Source: an uncultured Bacilli bacterium (GTDB lineage Bacteria; Bacillota_I; Bacilli_A; RF39; UBA660). Taken from it: DNA of 26,512 nt. Below the pieces are notes generated by a model, which searched no databases, was not told the origin of the DNA, and saw only the letters and a program-made list of their open reading frames with translations. The stretch spans positions 1 to 26,512 of the forward strand of contig CAKOLB010000011.1 of NCBI GenBank assembly GCA_934096125.1, in the 5' to 3' direction. Made by a program: the position numbers and the translations under genes. Positions 1-6,697 of the stretch are shown piece by piece. Each line of letters starts with the position of its first letter. The first letter of the stretch is position 1.

Positions 1-5
1 AAATT

Positions 6-51
6 AAACCCCCGTCAGCCCTTTAAATATAAGGGTTTCGGAGGTTTTTTT
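6..51 (+). terminator. Rho-independent terminator of an upstream gene outside the window
   Basis: An interrupted inverted repeat pairs AACC/GGTT, CCG/CGG and CCCTT/AAGGG around a short AT loop and ends in a run of seven T. The gene it would terminate lies before the window, so only the structure supports the call. Confidence 0.7.
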
Positions 52-125
52 ATTCAACAACTGTCAAAGTCAGGATTTTATCAAAAATACTTATAACTAT
101 CAATAGTGAAATTTTTAAAAATATT

Positions 126-217
126 CCAAATTTGGAAGAAAACTAAATAAATTTATGGATAAATGCTATAAATTTATGGTTATTTTAAGTAAATTTATTT
201 AGTTTTTATGTAAATTA
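126..217. repeat. Phased AAATTT tracts, 21-bp period, upstream of ssb
   Basis: AAATTT occurs at 128-133, 149-154, 170-175 and 191-196, each exactly 21 bp after the last, and a fifth partial copy (AAATT) sits at 212-216. The three middle copies share the longer core TAAATTTAT, and two extend to ATAAATTTATGG. Shorter A or T runs fall roughly half-way between them (139-142, 161-163, 203-207). Tracts spaced at two helical turns are the classic arrangement for intrinsically bent DNA or for a protein array on one face of the helix. The block ends just before the ssb -35 box. The function is inferred; the spacing is directly visible. Confidence 0.6.
139..206. repeat. 17-bp perfect inverted repeat upstream of ssb
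   Basis: Bases 139-155 are the exact reverse complement of 190-206, with 34 bp between the arms. The arms are almost all A/T, so chance is less remote than for a mixed sequence, but 17 matched pairs without a mismatch is notable. The repeat overlaps the 21-bp tract array and may be an operator or a cruciform-forming site. No T-run of the terminator type is tied to a coding end here. Confidence 0.55.
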
Positions 218-222
218 GCTTT

Positions 223-250
223 TTGACAAAATAAATATTTGTGGTAGTGT
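223..250 (+). promoter_or_regulatory. Promoter of ssb
   Basis: A consensus -35 TTGACA (223-228) is followed after 16 bp by TAGTGT (245-250), which is preceded by TGG in extended -10 fashion. The -10 is imperfect, but the position just ahead of the ssb ribosome binding site (AAAGGAGG, 258-265) fits. Confidence 0.55.
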
Positions 251-272
251 GATGTAGAAAGGAGGAAACCAA

Positions 273-635
273 ATGCTTAATCAAGTTGTTCTAGTAGGAA
301 GATTAACCGCTGAGCCAAAGCTTGAAAAAACTAGCAATGGCAAAGACTATACCTTGATAACCGTTGCAGTCCAAAGAAATTTCAAAAACTCAAGTGGAGT
401 ATATGAAACGGATTTTATTAGATGTGTGTTGTGGAATGGTTTAGCGGCGAATACTTCTAAGTTTTGTCACACGGGCGATATCGTCGGGATAAAGGGAAGA
501 CTTCAAACAAGGCAGTATGTTGATAATGAGGATAATAACCGCTATGTAACCGAAGTTATTGCGGAAAGAATATCTTTTTTAACTAATAAAAATCAAAAAG
601 ATGGTGATGAAAAAACTGAAATAATGGAAATATAA
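273..635 (+). CDS. ssb: Single-stranded DNA-binding protein (SSB family)
   Basis: This 120-residue protein binds single-stranded DNA during replication, repair or recombination. The OB-fold covers about residues 1-105 and shows the family hallmarks: the N-terminal MLNQVVLVGRL strand, the central DFIRCVLWNG block and GDIVGIKGRLQTRQY. The start is supported by AAAGGAGG seven bases upstream. The tail after residue 105 is short and ends in EIMEI, without the acidic DDDLPF-like tip that usually recruits partner proteins. That could mean an accessory SSB or a divergent lineage. It lies alone behind its own promoter and an unusual AT-rich element; the next gene has a separate promoter. Family assignment is firm; whether it is the main cellular SSB is not known. 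Confidence 0.93.
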   Translation: MLNQVVLVGRLTAEPKLEKTSNGKDYTLITVAVQRNFKNSSGVYETDFIRCVLWNGLAANTSKFCHTGDIVGIKGRLQTRQYVDNEDNNRYVTEVIAERISFLTNKNQKDGDEKTEIMEI

Positions 636-678
636 CTAAAAAACTTCTCTAGACTTTCCAAAAAGTGCCAGAGTCTTG

Positions 679-708
679 TTGACAATTATACAACTTTTTC
701 GTTATACT
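679..708 (+). promoter_or_regulatory. Promoter of the XRE regulator
   Basis: TTGACA (679-684), an 18-bp spacer and TATACT (703-708) form a near-consensus vegetative promoter. It lies inside the possible upstream extension of the next reading frame, so it helps fix the start at 733. An imperfect inverted repeat (651-657/670-676, six of seven pairs) directly precedes the -35 box and is a possible operator. Confidence 0.75.
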
Positions 709-732
709 TTGTTTAGGGAGATGAGGTGTAAC

Positions 733-1089
733 ATGATAAGAGGTAGTCGTCTTAAAGGTGCCAGAGTGCAAAAAGGACTAACTCAAGAAGAACTAGGGGA
801 TTTAGTTGGAGTAGGAAAGTCAGCGATATGCTGTTATGAAAAGGAAACAAGAAATCCAAGTTTGGAGACAATAATTGAGTTTATGAGTATTTTGGGAGTA
901 ACCGCTGATTATTTGCTAGGAACTGATGAACTTATCAAAACGGAAGTTGATAAAAATGTTAAGTATATAACTATGACAAATGAAGAAGTTAAATTTATCA
1001 AAGCTCTTCGGAAAGATAAATCGGTTTATTCCATTTTGTTAAAAGATCCAGTATTAGTATCAAATGAACTAAAAAAGATATATAGTTAA
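733..1089 (+). CDS. XRE-family helix-turn-helix transcriptional regulator
   Basis: This 118-residue protein has an N-terminal Cro/CI-type helix-turn-helix (about residues 5-62), recognisable from LKGARVQKGLTQEELG, the recognition-helix region SAICCYEKETRNPS and the closing LGVTADYLLG. The C-terminal 40 residues form a helical tail that starts with MTNEEVKFI and may mediate dimerisation. The ATG at 733 is preferred to an in-frame TTG at 676, because GGGAGATGAGGTG lies just upstream of 733 and the -35 and -10 boxes fall inside the longer version. The gene stands alone between its promoter and a short hairpin. Its targets are unknown; autoregulation through the inverted repeat before the promoter is a guess. 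Confidence 0.88.
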   Translation: MIRGSRLKGARVQKGLTQEELGDLVGVGKSAICCYEKETRNPSLETIIEFMSILGVTADYLLGTDELIKTEVDKNVKYITMTNEEVKFIKALRKDKSVYSILLKDPVLVSNELKKIYS

Positions 1090-1091
1090 GG

Positions 1092-1109
1092 CAGGAGAAA
1101 TCCTGTTTT
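1092..1109 (+). terminator. Short GNRA-loop hairpin after the XRE gene
   Basis: CAGGA and TCCTG flank a GAAA tetraloop and are followed by TTTT. It begins two bases after the regulator's stop codon. The stem is short, so termination is probably partial. Confidence 0.5.
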
Positions 1110-1150
1110 AATATTGCTATTTAAAGCATAAAGTTATTTAGGTGATGATT

Positions 1151-1927
1151 TTGAAATACTTTCGTAACCTTGGCATCATATGTATTGCTCTTTTTAGTTT
1201 CTTTTATACAGAAAAGATAGCTAATTTAACTTTAGAAAAAAATGAAATTTACAAAAAAATCGTAAGAGAAAGCCCCGCTTATAATATTGAAGCAGTTAAT
1301 GCTGAGATAGATGATAATTACATAACCCCCGGACTTAATGGCCAAAGTATAAGTGTTAAAGATAGTTATTATAATATGAAAAATCTAAATGCCTTTAATG
1401 ACTACTATCTAGTCTATGATACATCCTATCCAGAAGTATCTATTGGAGGCCACAAAGATAAAATAATAACAAGGGGTAATAGTCTTAAAAAAAGTGTTTC
1501 TTTTATAACCGAGTATGATGAGAATATAATAAATTTTTTCCACTCAGAAAAAATTCCTGTTGCCATACTTACAAGCATAGATACTTTTAACGTGGAGGAG
1601 GAAAATGAGCAGCTAAACTATGAAAGTGATAGATACAGTAGTATGGAAAGCATTTTAAATAAATATAAGAAAAATACTGGTATTTGTTACTTAAATGAAG
1701 CAAATGAAAATGCCTGCCGGAAGAAAAAGAAGTATTTAGTAGAAAGTAAAAAAATTATTGATAATACAAGTTTTATAGATATTAAAAATAGTGTAGAGAG
1801 TGGTGATATCTACCTTATTAAAAAGGGAAGCAGCCTTGCAAATTTACGACTTGTTATCAAAACTATCAACTATAAAGATTTAAAAATAGTACCACTTACA
1901 AGTATTATAAGTGAAGAAAGAGATTGA
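1151..1927 (+). CDS. Membrane-anchored protein resembling a degenerate polysaccharide deacetylase (NodB-like)
   Basis: The 258-residue product begins with a basic residue pair and a hydrophobic segment (about 7-19) that would act as an uncleaved anchor or signal, placing the rest outside the cell. Residues 56-90 (TPGLNGQSI, then YYNMK, then YYLVYD) and 105-140 (IITRGN, SVSFIT, FFHSEKIPVAIL) follow the layout of Bacillota proteins usually annotated as polysaccharide deacetylases. The end (SGDIYLIKKGSS, then YKDLKIVPLTSIISE) resembles the last strands of the NodB fold. The metal and catalytic residues of the first NodB motif (TFDDG) are absent: the equivalent reads SFITEYDE. A deacetylase activity is therefore doubtful; a cell-wall binding role is possible. 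AGGTGATGAT suits a TTG start at 1151; GTG 1142 and ATG 1145 are alternatives. The family link is from memory of related proteins and is moderate. Confidence 0.6.
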   Translation: MKYFRNLGIICIALFSFFYTEKIANLTLEKNEIYKKIVRESPAYNIEAVNAEIDDNYITPGLNGQSISVKDSYYNMKNLNAFNDYYLVYDTSYPEVSIGGHKDKIITRGNSLKKSVSFITEYDENIINFFHSEKIPVAILTSIDTFNVEEENEQLNYESDRYSSMESILNKYKKNTGICYLNEANENACRKKKKYLVESKKIIDNTSFIDIKNSVESGDIYLIKKGSSLANLRLVIKTINYKDLKIVPLTSIISEERD

Positions 1928-1952
1928 TTTAACTTAAGTTTTTTGGTATAAT
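1924..1952 (+). promoter_or_regulatory. Promoter of the RNase J homologue
   Basis: TTGATT (1924-1929), 17 bp, TATAAT (1947-1952). The -35 box overlaps the stop codon of the preceding gene, so the nuclease homologue can be transcribed independently. Confidence 0.75.
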
Positions 1953-2005
1953 TTCCTTACCGAAGAACTTATTTTTTTGTAAATTAGAAAATGAAGGTGA
2001 TTAAA

Positions 2006-3640
2006 TTGAGTAAAATAAAGATTTTTGGTTTGGGAGGACTTTCTGAAAGCGGAAAGAACTCTTATGTTGTTGAAGTAAATGATGAGATTTATGTTTTTGA
2101 TGCTGGAATAAAGTTTGCAAGTGGCAATCTTTTAGGTATTGACTATATTATGCCAGACTTTAGTTATTTAATCCGTAATCGCAAAAGAATTAAAGGACTA
2201 TTTATAACTCATGGGCATAAGGAAAATATGGGAGCTGCTGCTGACCTTTTAAAAGCTATTCCAAGTTTAAAGATATATGCGACTAAGTTTACAAAGTTTG
2301 AACTTATGGAAGATGGGGTAGATGAAAATAATATTATACTAATTAAGCCTCATAAGAAAATAAATTTTGGTAGTGTATCTATTTTTCCAATCGCTGTTTC
2401 CCACAGTTGTCCTGATGCTGTTATGTTTGTTATCAATACTGAAGATGGAGCGATATGTTATACCGGTGACTTTATCATCGACCCAAGCATGCAAGGATCT
2501 TATGATATGGATCTAGGAAAAATTGCTTATGTTGGAAAACAAGGTGTGTTATGTTTGCTTTGTGAGTCATCTTTCGCAGAAAAAAGCGGACATACATCAC
2601 CTAATCACAGATTGATTGAATTTTACCGTGATGTCATTAACCATCATGATAACCGGATATTATTCTCAGTTTTACCAACCCATTTATATACTATTGAAGA
2701 AATATTTAAAGCTGCATCTAGTAGCCACAGGAAAATAGTTTTAATGGGTAAAAGACTTCAAAATGTTGTAAATTTTGCCCATAAAGAAGGATATATCAGT
2801 TTCCATGAAGATATTTTAGGAGACTTATCAAACGTAAATGATAGTAATGCTATTTTACTAATTATGGATGATAAAAAAGCTCCATATGCTAGCATGAACA
2901 AAATATTAAATGGTTATGATAAATTTGTAACATTAAAAAATACTGATACAGTTGTTTTCGCTGAACCAAGATATGATGCAACAGAAAAGATTTTAGTTAA
3001 ACTTCAAAATGAACTTGCAAAGTTTGGTTGCGACATTGAAACTATCTCCAAAGATAAAGAGATATTACATCATGCTTCAAGAGAAGATTTAATGCTTATG
3101 ATTAAGCTAATTAACCCAAAATATTACATGCCTGTTAAGGGTGAGTATCGTTATATGGTTAACAATGCTTCATTAGCAAGTCATCTTGGCATCCCTGATG
3201 AAAATATTCTGCTAAAGCAAAATGGTGAAGTTGTCAAGTTTGAAAATGGCAAACTACAAAAAGATAATAGCAAAGTTAAAGTAAGTGATGTTTTAATTGA
3301 TGGAACTAGTAATGATGATATTGGTGAGCTTGTAATTAAGGATCGTGAAATGCTTTCTGAAAATGGTATTGTCCTAATTAGTGCAACAGTTGATAAACAT
3401 GATAAAGTCTTATTAGTCGGACCAGAAGTTACAACTCGTGGCTTCATATATGTCCGTGACTCCGCTGAACTTATCGCAGAAATTAAAAGTATTTGTGAAA
3501 ATATTATCAACAGAAACATTACTCCTAAATTTATTGACTTTAATCAAATAAAGGTGGAAATCAGAGAAGAATTAAGTAATTATTTATACAAAGAAACTGA
3601 GTGTAAACCAATGATTATCGCAGTAGTTCAAGAAGTATAA
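2006..3640 (+). CDS. RNase J homologue with a degenerate metal centre (J2-like)
   Basis: RNase J enzymes are metallo-beta-lactamase/beta-CASP nucleases that process and degrade mRNA; many Bacillota carry an active J1 and a weak or inactive J2. The start MSKIKIFGLGGL, YVVEVNDEIYVFDAG, TGDF and PVKGEYRY and the C-terminal domain (to residue 544) identify the family at full length. The normal HxHxDH reads HGHKEN (codons at 2210-2227), so Asp and the last His are replaced by Glu and Asn. The family His in VHGE is Lys here (codon 3137-3139). The SGSQGEP-type segment of the beta-CASP domain is also lost. The His before CPDAV, the Asp of TGDF and the His of HHAS remain. TTG at 2006 is chosen because AAGGTGATT precedes it and the family N-terminus matches; ATG 1991 would lie upstream of that site. 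Probably a structural partner of another RNase J. Confidence 0.9.
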   Translation: MSKIKIFGLGGLSESGKNSYVVEVNDEIYVFDAGIKFASGNLLGIDYIMPDFSYLIRNRKRIKGLFITHGHKENMGAAADLLKAIPSLKIYATKFTKFELMEDGVDENNIILIKPHKKINFGSVSIFPIAVSHSCPDAVMFVINTEDGAICYTGDFIIDPSMQGSYDMDLGKIAYVGKQGVLCLLCESSFAEKSGHTSPNHRLIEFYRDVINHHDNRILFSVLPTHLYTIEEIFKAASSSHRKIVLMGKRLQNVVNFAHKEGYISFHEDILGDLSNVNDSNAILLIMDDKKAPYASMNKILNGYDKFVTLKNTDTVVFAEPRYDATEKILVKLQNELAKFGCDIETISKDKEILHHASREDLMLMIKLINPKYYMPVKGEYRYMVNNASLASHLGIPDENILLKQNGEVVKFENGKLQKDNSKVKVSDVLIDGTSNDDIGELVIKDREMLSENGIVLISATVDKHDKVLLVGPEVTTRGFIYVRDSAELIAEIKSICENIINRNITPKFIDFNQIKVEIREELSNYLYKETECKPMIIAVVQEV

Positions 3641-3644
3641 AATT

Positions 3645-3679
3645 AAAAAAATCATCCATTCTAATAAGGGTGATTTTTT
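3645..3679 (+). terminator. Terminator whose 3' arm carries the next gene's ribosome binding site
   Basis: An A-run plus TCATCC pairs with GGGTGA plus six T around a ten-base loop, a clear terminator after the RNase J homologue. The 3' arm includes AAGGGTGA, the only plausible ribosome binding site for the ATG at 3680. Confidence 0.75.
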
Positions 3680-4084
3680 ATGTATTTAAATGAAATGTAT
3701 AAAGTAGTGTCAATGGGCATCGAGGGTCTTAATATGGTCACTGATAAAGTAGATGATAAAGCTTTACAAAAAACTTTAATAGATGCTTTAAAAAAGTATA
3801 AAATATACTTAAAAGATATTGAGGAAAGTATGGAAAAGCGCAAAGAAGAAGTAAAGGATATTTCTGGCTTTACAAAAATGGCTAATAAAGTAATAACAGA
3901 AGTTGAACTTATGGATAGTGATGATAAAAAGATAATTAAAATGCTAATTTTAGGAACAAACAAAGGAATAGTAAAATTAGAAGAACTTTTAAATAAAGAT
4001 TTAGATAGCACTGAGAAAAGTTTTGCAGAAAAGTTATTAAAACTTTTGGAATATCAAATCAAAAGCTGGAAAGTGTATTTATAA
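3680..4084 (+). CDS. Small helical-bundle protein, function unknown
   Basis: A soluble 134-residue protein, rich in Lys, Glu and Leu and predicted to be almost entirely alpha-helical, with four to five helices separated at about residues 25, 60, 80 and 105. The motif MLILGTNKGIVKLEELLN and the N-terminal MGIEGLNMVTDKV layout recall a small group of uncharacterised four-helix, ferritin-like proteins in Clostridia, but no iron-binding residues stand out. The ribosome binding site lies in the terminator stem just upstream, so expression would depend on read-through or on a small amount of RNA escaping the hairpin. No function can be assigned. Confidence 0.8.
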   Translation: MYLNEMYKVVSMGIEGLNMVTDKVDDKALQKTLIDALKKYKIYLKDIEESMEKRKEEVKDISGFTKMANKVITEVELMDSDDKKIIKMLILGTNKGIVKLEELLNKDLDSTEKSFAEKLLKLLEYQIKSWKVYL

Positions 4085-4088
4085 CTAG

Positions 4089-4117
4089 TTGACATAAGCT
4101 AAAGCCTAAGCTAGAAT
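4089..4117 (+). promoter_or_regulatory. Consensus promoter
   Basis: TTGACA (4089-4094), 17 bp, TAGAAT (4112-4117), 22 bp ahead of the next start codon and only a few bases after the previous stop. Confidence 0.75.
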
Positions 4118-4138
4118 ATAGGTGTTTTGAGGGATATT

Positions 4139-4576
4139 ATGGAAAATATAGAAAGTTATAATAAGAAAATAAAAGAAATAAGCCAAAGAATTGATGAAAT
4201 AGTTAAAGAGTTAAATGAAATAGAAATAACGAAAATCCACATTACTAATGAGTTTATACATTTAACAACCATATCAATGCTTATATATTTTATATGTTGT
4301 CTTACCACAGCCCCAGCTTTTAGTGGCCTTTTAGTTCCTTATTTGCTAGCTAAAGCCCCAAGATATCATCAGCTTTATAAATCATATAAAAAAAGAGATG
4401 AACTATCATTAGAAATTGAAAGAGCTACCTTAAAAAGAGAACTCGCAAAAGTAGAAAAAGATTTATATTATTTAAGATACGCTGGAGTTTTGCGAACTTA
4501 TAACATTCAAGTTCCATCAAATAGTAACAAATTAGATAAAGCACTTGTTCGCAAGCTATCACGTGAAAAAAAATAA
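4139..4576 (+). CDS. Coiled-coil membrane protein, function unknown
   Basis: The 145-residue product has a charged heptad-like helix at residues 1-35, a hydrophobic region at about 42-72 (long enough for one or two membrane passes, broken by TTAPAFSG) and a second charged helix at about 80-115. Such a layout would place both coiled coils on the same side if the hydrophobic region is a hairpin. The C-terminus is basic (KLSREKK). ATG 4139 is preferred to an in-frame TTG at 4127 because GAGGG sits seven bases upstream of 4139. It has its own promoter and no recognisable family. A role in membrane organisation is only a guess. Confidence 0.75.
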   Translation: MENIESYNKKIKEISQRIDEIVKELNEIEITKIHITNEFIHLTTISMLIYFICCLTTAPAFSGLLVPYLLAKAPRYHQLYKSYKKRDELSLEIERATLKRELAKVEKDLYYLRYAGVLRTYNIQVPSNSNKLDKALVRKLSREKK

Positions 4577-4616
4577 AAAAACTCAAAAATTACTACCCAT
4601 ACTAAAATGAATTTGT

Positions 4617-4622
4617 TATAAT
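4617..4622 (+). promoter_or_regulatory. -10 box ahead of the CmpB-type gene
   Basis: TATAAT lies 25 bp before the next start. No good -35 is seen at the expected distance. A near-complementary pair (ATTACTACC near 4589 and GGTAGTTAAT near 4634) could fold the 5' end over the ribosome binding site. Confidence 0.4.
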
Positions 4623-4646
4623 TACCTAGAAGGTAGGTAGTTAATC

Positions 4647-5321
4647 ATGGAAATAATTTGTAAGTATTTTCTTTTTTTCATAATATATGCATTTCTAGGC
4701 TGGCTTATGGAAGTACTTGTTAGTTTATATAACAAACATAAATTTGTAAACCGTGGTTTTTTAATAGGCCCATATTGTCCAATTTATGGCTGGGGAGTTC
4801 TAGCAATTCTTATTTTAGTAGGTCAAAACACTACAGATGTTCTCGCTGTTTTTCTAAAATCAGTATTCATTTGTTCTATTTTAGAGTATTCAACAAGTTA
4901 TGTTATGGAAAAAATATTTAATATTAGATGGTGGGATTATTCTCAAAAGAGGTTTAATATCAATGGCCGGGTATGTCTTGAAACCATGCTTCCCTTTGGT
5001 CTTCTTGCTCTGGCTTTAATATATTTTCTTCATCCTCTTATTAATGGTTTAGTATGCAGTTTATCAACCTCTGTATTATATTTCCTAGCAATTTTACTAT
5101 TCATAATTTACTTAATTGATAATATTGTATCTACTTATATTTTATTTAATATTAAAGATACTATTAAAAAGGAAAGAAAAGATAATACTGAAAAGATTAA
5201 AAAATATATTGAAAAGTGGTTCCAAGAAAATACAATTTTATATAAAAGAATTAAAAATGCTTTTCCTAAATATGAGATATTTAAAAAGGAAAAGAAAAAT
5301 AAAAAGGGTGATAAAAATTGA
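4647..5321 (+). CDS. CmpB-type multipass membrane protein (putative ABC-transporter type IV family)
   Basis: This 224-residue integral membrane protein belongs to the family called putative ABC-transporter type IV (CmpB, PF06541). Characteristic blocks are FLGWLMEV at about 17-23, NRGFLIGPYCPIYGWG at 35-50, LEYSTSYVMEKIF near 85 and WWDYS with the following NGRVCLE around 100-113. Five or so membrane helices lie at about 5-22, 45-65, 70-90, 115-130 and 140-165, followed by a long basic cytoplasmic tail (170-224). The biochemical role of the family is poorly defined despite its name. The ribosome binding site is AAGGTAGG. Its stop codon overlaps the TTG start of the flavodoxin-like gene, so the two are translationally coupled. 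Confidence 0.85.
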   Translation: MEIICKYFLFFIIYAFLGWLMEVLVSLYNKHKFVNRGFLIGPYCPIYGWGVLAILILVGQNTTDVLAVFLKSVFICSILEYSTSYVMEKIFNIRWWDYSQKRFNINGRVCLETMLPFGLLALALIYFLHPLINGLVCSLSTSVLYFLAILLFIIYLIDNIVSTYILFNIKDTIKKERKDNTEKIKKYIEKWFQENTILYKRIKNAFPKYEIFKKEKKNKKGDKN

Positions 5322-5815
5322 AAGGTTTTGTTTTTGAAGAATTAAGTTACCAAAATATAAATACTAACCATAATGAGTTAGTAGTTTATTTTTCTCGGAA
5401 AAACTATACTAAAAAAGTAGCTTTTGAAATTGCTAATGCTACAGGTGCAGACTTACTAGAATTAAAGGTAGAAAAAAATACAAGTGGTATAAGTGGTTTT
5501 ATCACTTGCTTTTTCTATGGCTTATTTCAAAAATCAATGCCTACTTTTGCTTTTGAAGAAGACCTTGAAAGGTACGAAAAAGTAACTGTCTGCACGCCCA
5601 TTTGGGTTTTAGGCATGTCAGCACCCATTCGGCACTTTATTAGAAAGGCTTCTGGCAAGTTAAAAAATGTGGAATACGTTTTCACTCACTTTATGGATAA
5701 TGACTTTGCCAAAGTTGCTGATGAAATGGATTATATTCTAAATGTGCAAAGAAAATCCTTGCGAACAATATGCATGAAAAAAGGAATAGTTAAAAAAGAT
5801 GAGGTAATTAAATAA
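5318..5815 (+). CDS. Flavodoxin-like protein
   Basis: The 165-residue product has the flavodoxin fold order: a first strand NELVVYFS, a phosphate loop SRKNYTK, the helix KVAFEIANATGADLLEL, then the later strand and loop VTVCTPIWVLGMSAPIRHFI that in flavodoxins contacts the FMN ring. It probably binds FMN and transfers electrons, or acts as a flavodoxin-related oxidoreductase. The canonical T/S-x-T-x-N-T loop is only partly kept, so cofactor binding should be tested. The TTG start at 5318 lies four bases inside the stop codon of the upstream CmpB-type gene, with AAGGGTGA upstream, which indicates coupling and perhaps a membrane partner. Confidence 0.8.
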   Translation: MKGFVFEELSYQNINTNHNELVVYFSRKNYTKKVAFEIANATGADLLELKVEKNTSGISGFITCFFYGLFQKSMPTFAFEEDLERYEKVTVCTPIWVLGMSAPIRHFIRKASGKLKNVEYVFTHFMDNDFAKVADEMDYILNVQRKSLRTICMKKGIVKKDEVIK

Positions 5816-5821
5816 AAATGT

Positions 5822-5827
5822 TATAAT
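5822..5827 (+). promoter_or_regulatory. -10 box of the decayed HipA-like gene
   Basis: A TATAAT box lies 28 bp before the first codon of the pseudogene. No convincing -35 is seen. Confidence 0.35.
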
Positions 5828-5854
5828 AGAAAAGTAGTGGTAGGAAAAACTTAG

Positions 5855-6622
5855 ATGAAATGTACTTTAATGAATAAAAATACTCCTGTTTTAAGTGTTG
5901 AATATGATACACCAACTGGGTATTTACCCAAATTTATGAAGTACACAATATCTTATATGCTCCTTATAATTTAAAAATAATATATTTATCTAAAGAAAAA
6001 TACCAGCCTGGCAGGATAAATTAGACCTTCTTTTGTAAAGGTTAAATGTTAATGATCCAAATGAGCTTCTAAACAAAGCTTTTGGCTTATCTTTGTCAGA
6101 CCAATATTGGTTAAAACCTGCAAATATTAACATTTTATATGAAGGTATTAATTTTTTTAGTAATGATTTTGACTATTATCCCTTTTAGAAGCTTCTCTTT
6201 CTAAAAATAGTTCTTCAATTTTAAACGAAGCATCTTTAAAAACCCTCAATAATACAACAGATGGGATGCTAAGAAAAGCTTGGATTATTGAAAATAACAC
6301 GAGGTATTTATTAAGAGTGGATATAAAAATAATGCCTCAGCCCCCTTTAATGAAGCGTAGCAAGTGAAATATGTAAAAGACTAAAATTTGACCACATCCC
6401 AAATACCATCTCAGTTTATATAAGCGGGGAGGGAAAGTTCTTTTATGAAATTATTAAAGTTGTAGAAAACATTAAAAGAATTGATATTGATAAACTTAAA
6501 GATTTACCAAACTGGTTTGAAAATTTGCTAAAAAATATAAGCACCTTACAAATTATTCAGATGCATACATCCACAGGCTATGTACTTTGTTAAATAGACA
6601 AAGTAACTCTTTAAAAAAATAA
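5855..6622 (+). pseudogene. Decayed HipA-like protein gene with about six single-base frameshifts
   Basis: Following conserved protein blocks from frame to frame rebuilds a product of about 257 residues: MKCTLMNKN and LSVEYDT, then IYEV and NLKIIYLSKEKY, then WQDKLDLLL and LNVNDPNELLNKAFGLSLSD, then EASLSKN and NTTDGMLRKAWII, then GYKNNASAPFNEA, then ASEICKRLKFDHIPNT, then YKHLTNYSDAYIH and a final TAA at 6620. The frame moves near 5931, 6008, 6185, 6317, 6357 and 6534, each time as expected for one lost base, and an in-frame TAA sits at 6036. The blocks recall Bacillota proteins with a HipA-like kinase module, but the reconstructed protein is short and seems to lack the catalytic half. A fossil toxin-like or regulatory kinase is the best guess. 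Confidence 0.75.
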
Positions 6623-6673
6623 TTGAAAAGGCATAGAAAGTAACAAGTTTCTCTTTTCCTTTTCCAAACTTTA

Positions 6674-6682
6674 TGCTATAAT
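6674..6682 (+). promoter_or_regulatory. Extended -10 promoter of the translation operon
   Basis: TGC followed by TATAAT (6677-6682) is an extended -10. The -35 region (about 6654-6659, TTTTCC) is weak. It lies 15 bp before the leader hairpin and 62 bp before rimP. Confidence 0.6.
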
Positions 6683-6697
6683 CTAGGTATCGGTTTT

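Noticed and set aside
3181..4011. Minus-strand frames within the RNase J homologue and the gene after it
   Set aside because: They are antisense shadows of real genes with low-complexity Ser/Leu/Ile composition and no start signal.
5116..5337. A 73-codon plus-strand frame overlapping the end of the CmpB-type gene
   Set aside because: It lies in another frame of a well-supported gene, has no ribosome binding site of its own, and is only a low-complexity Ile/Lys string.
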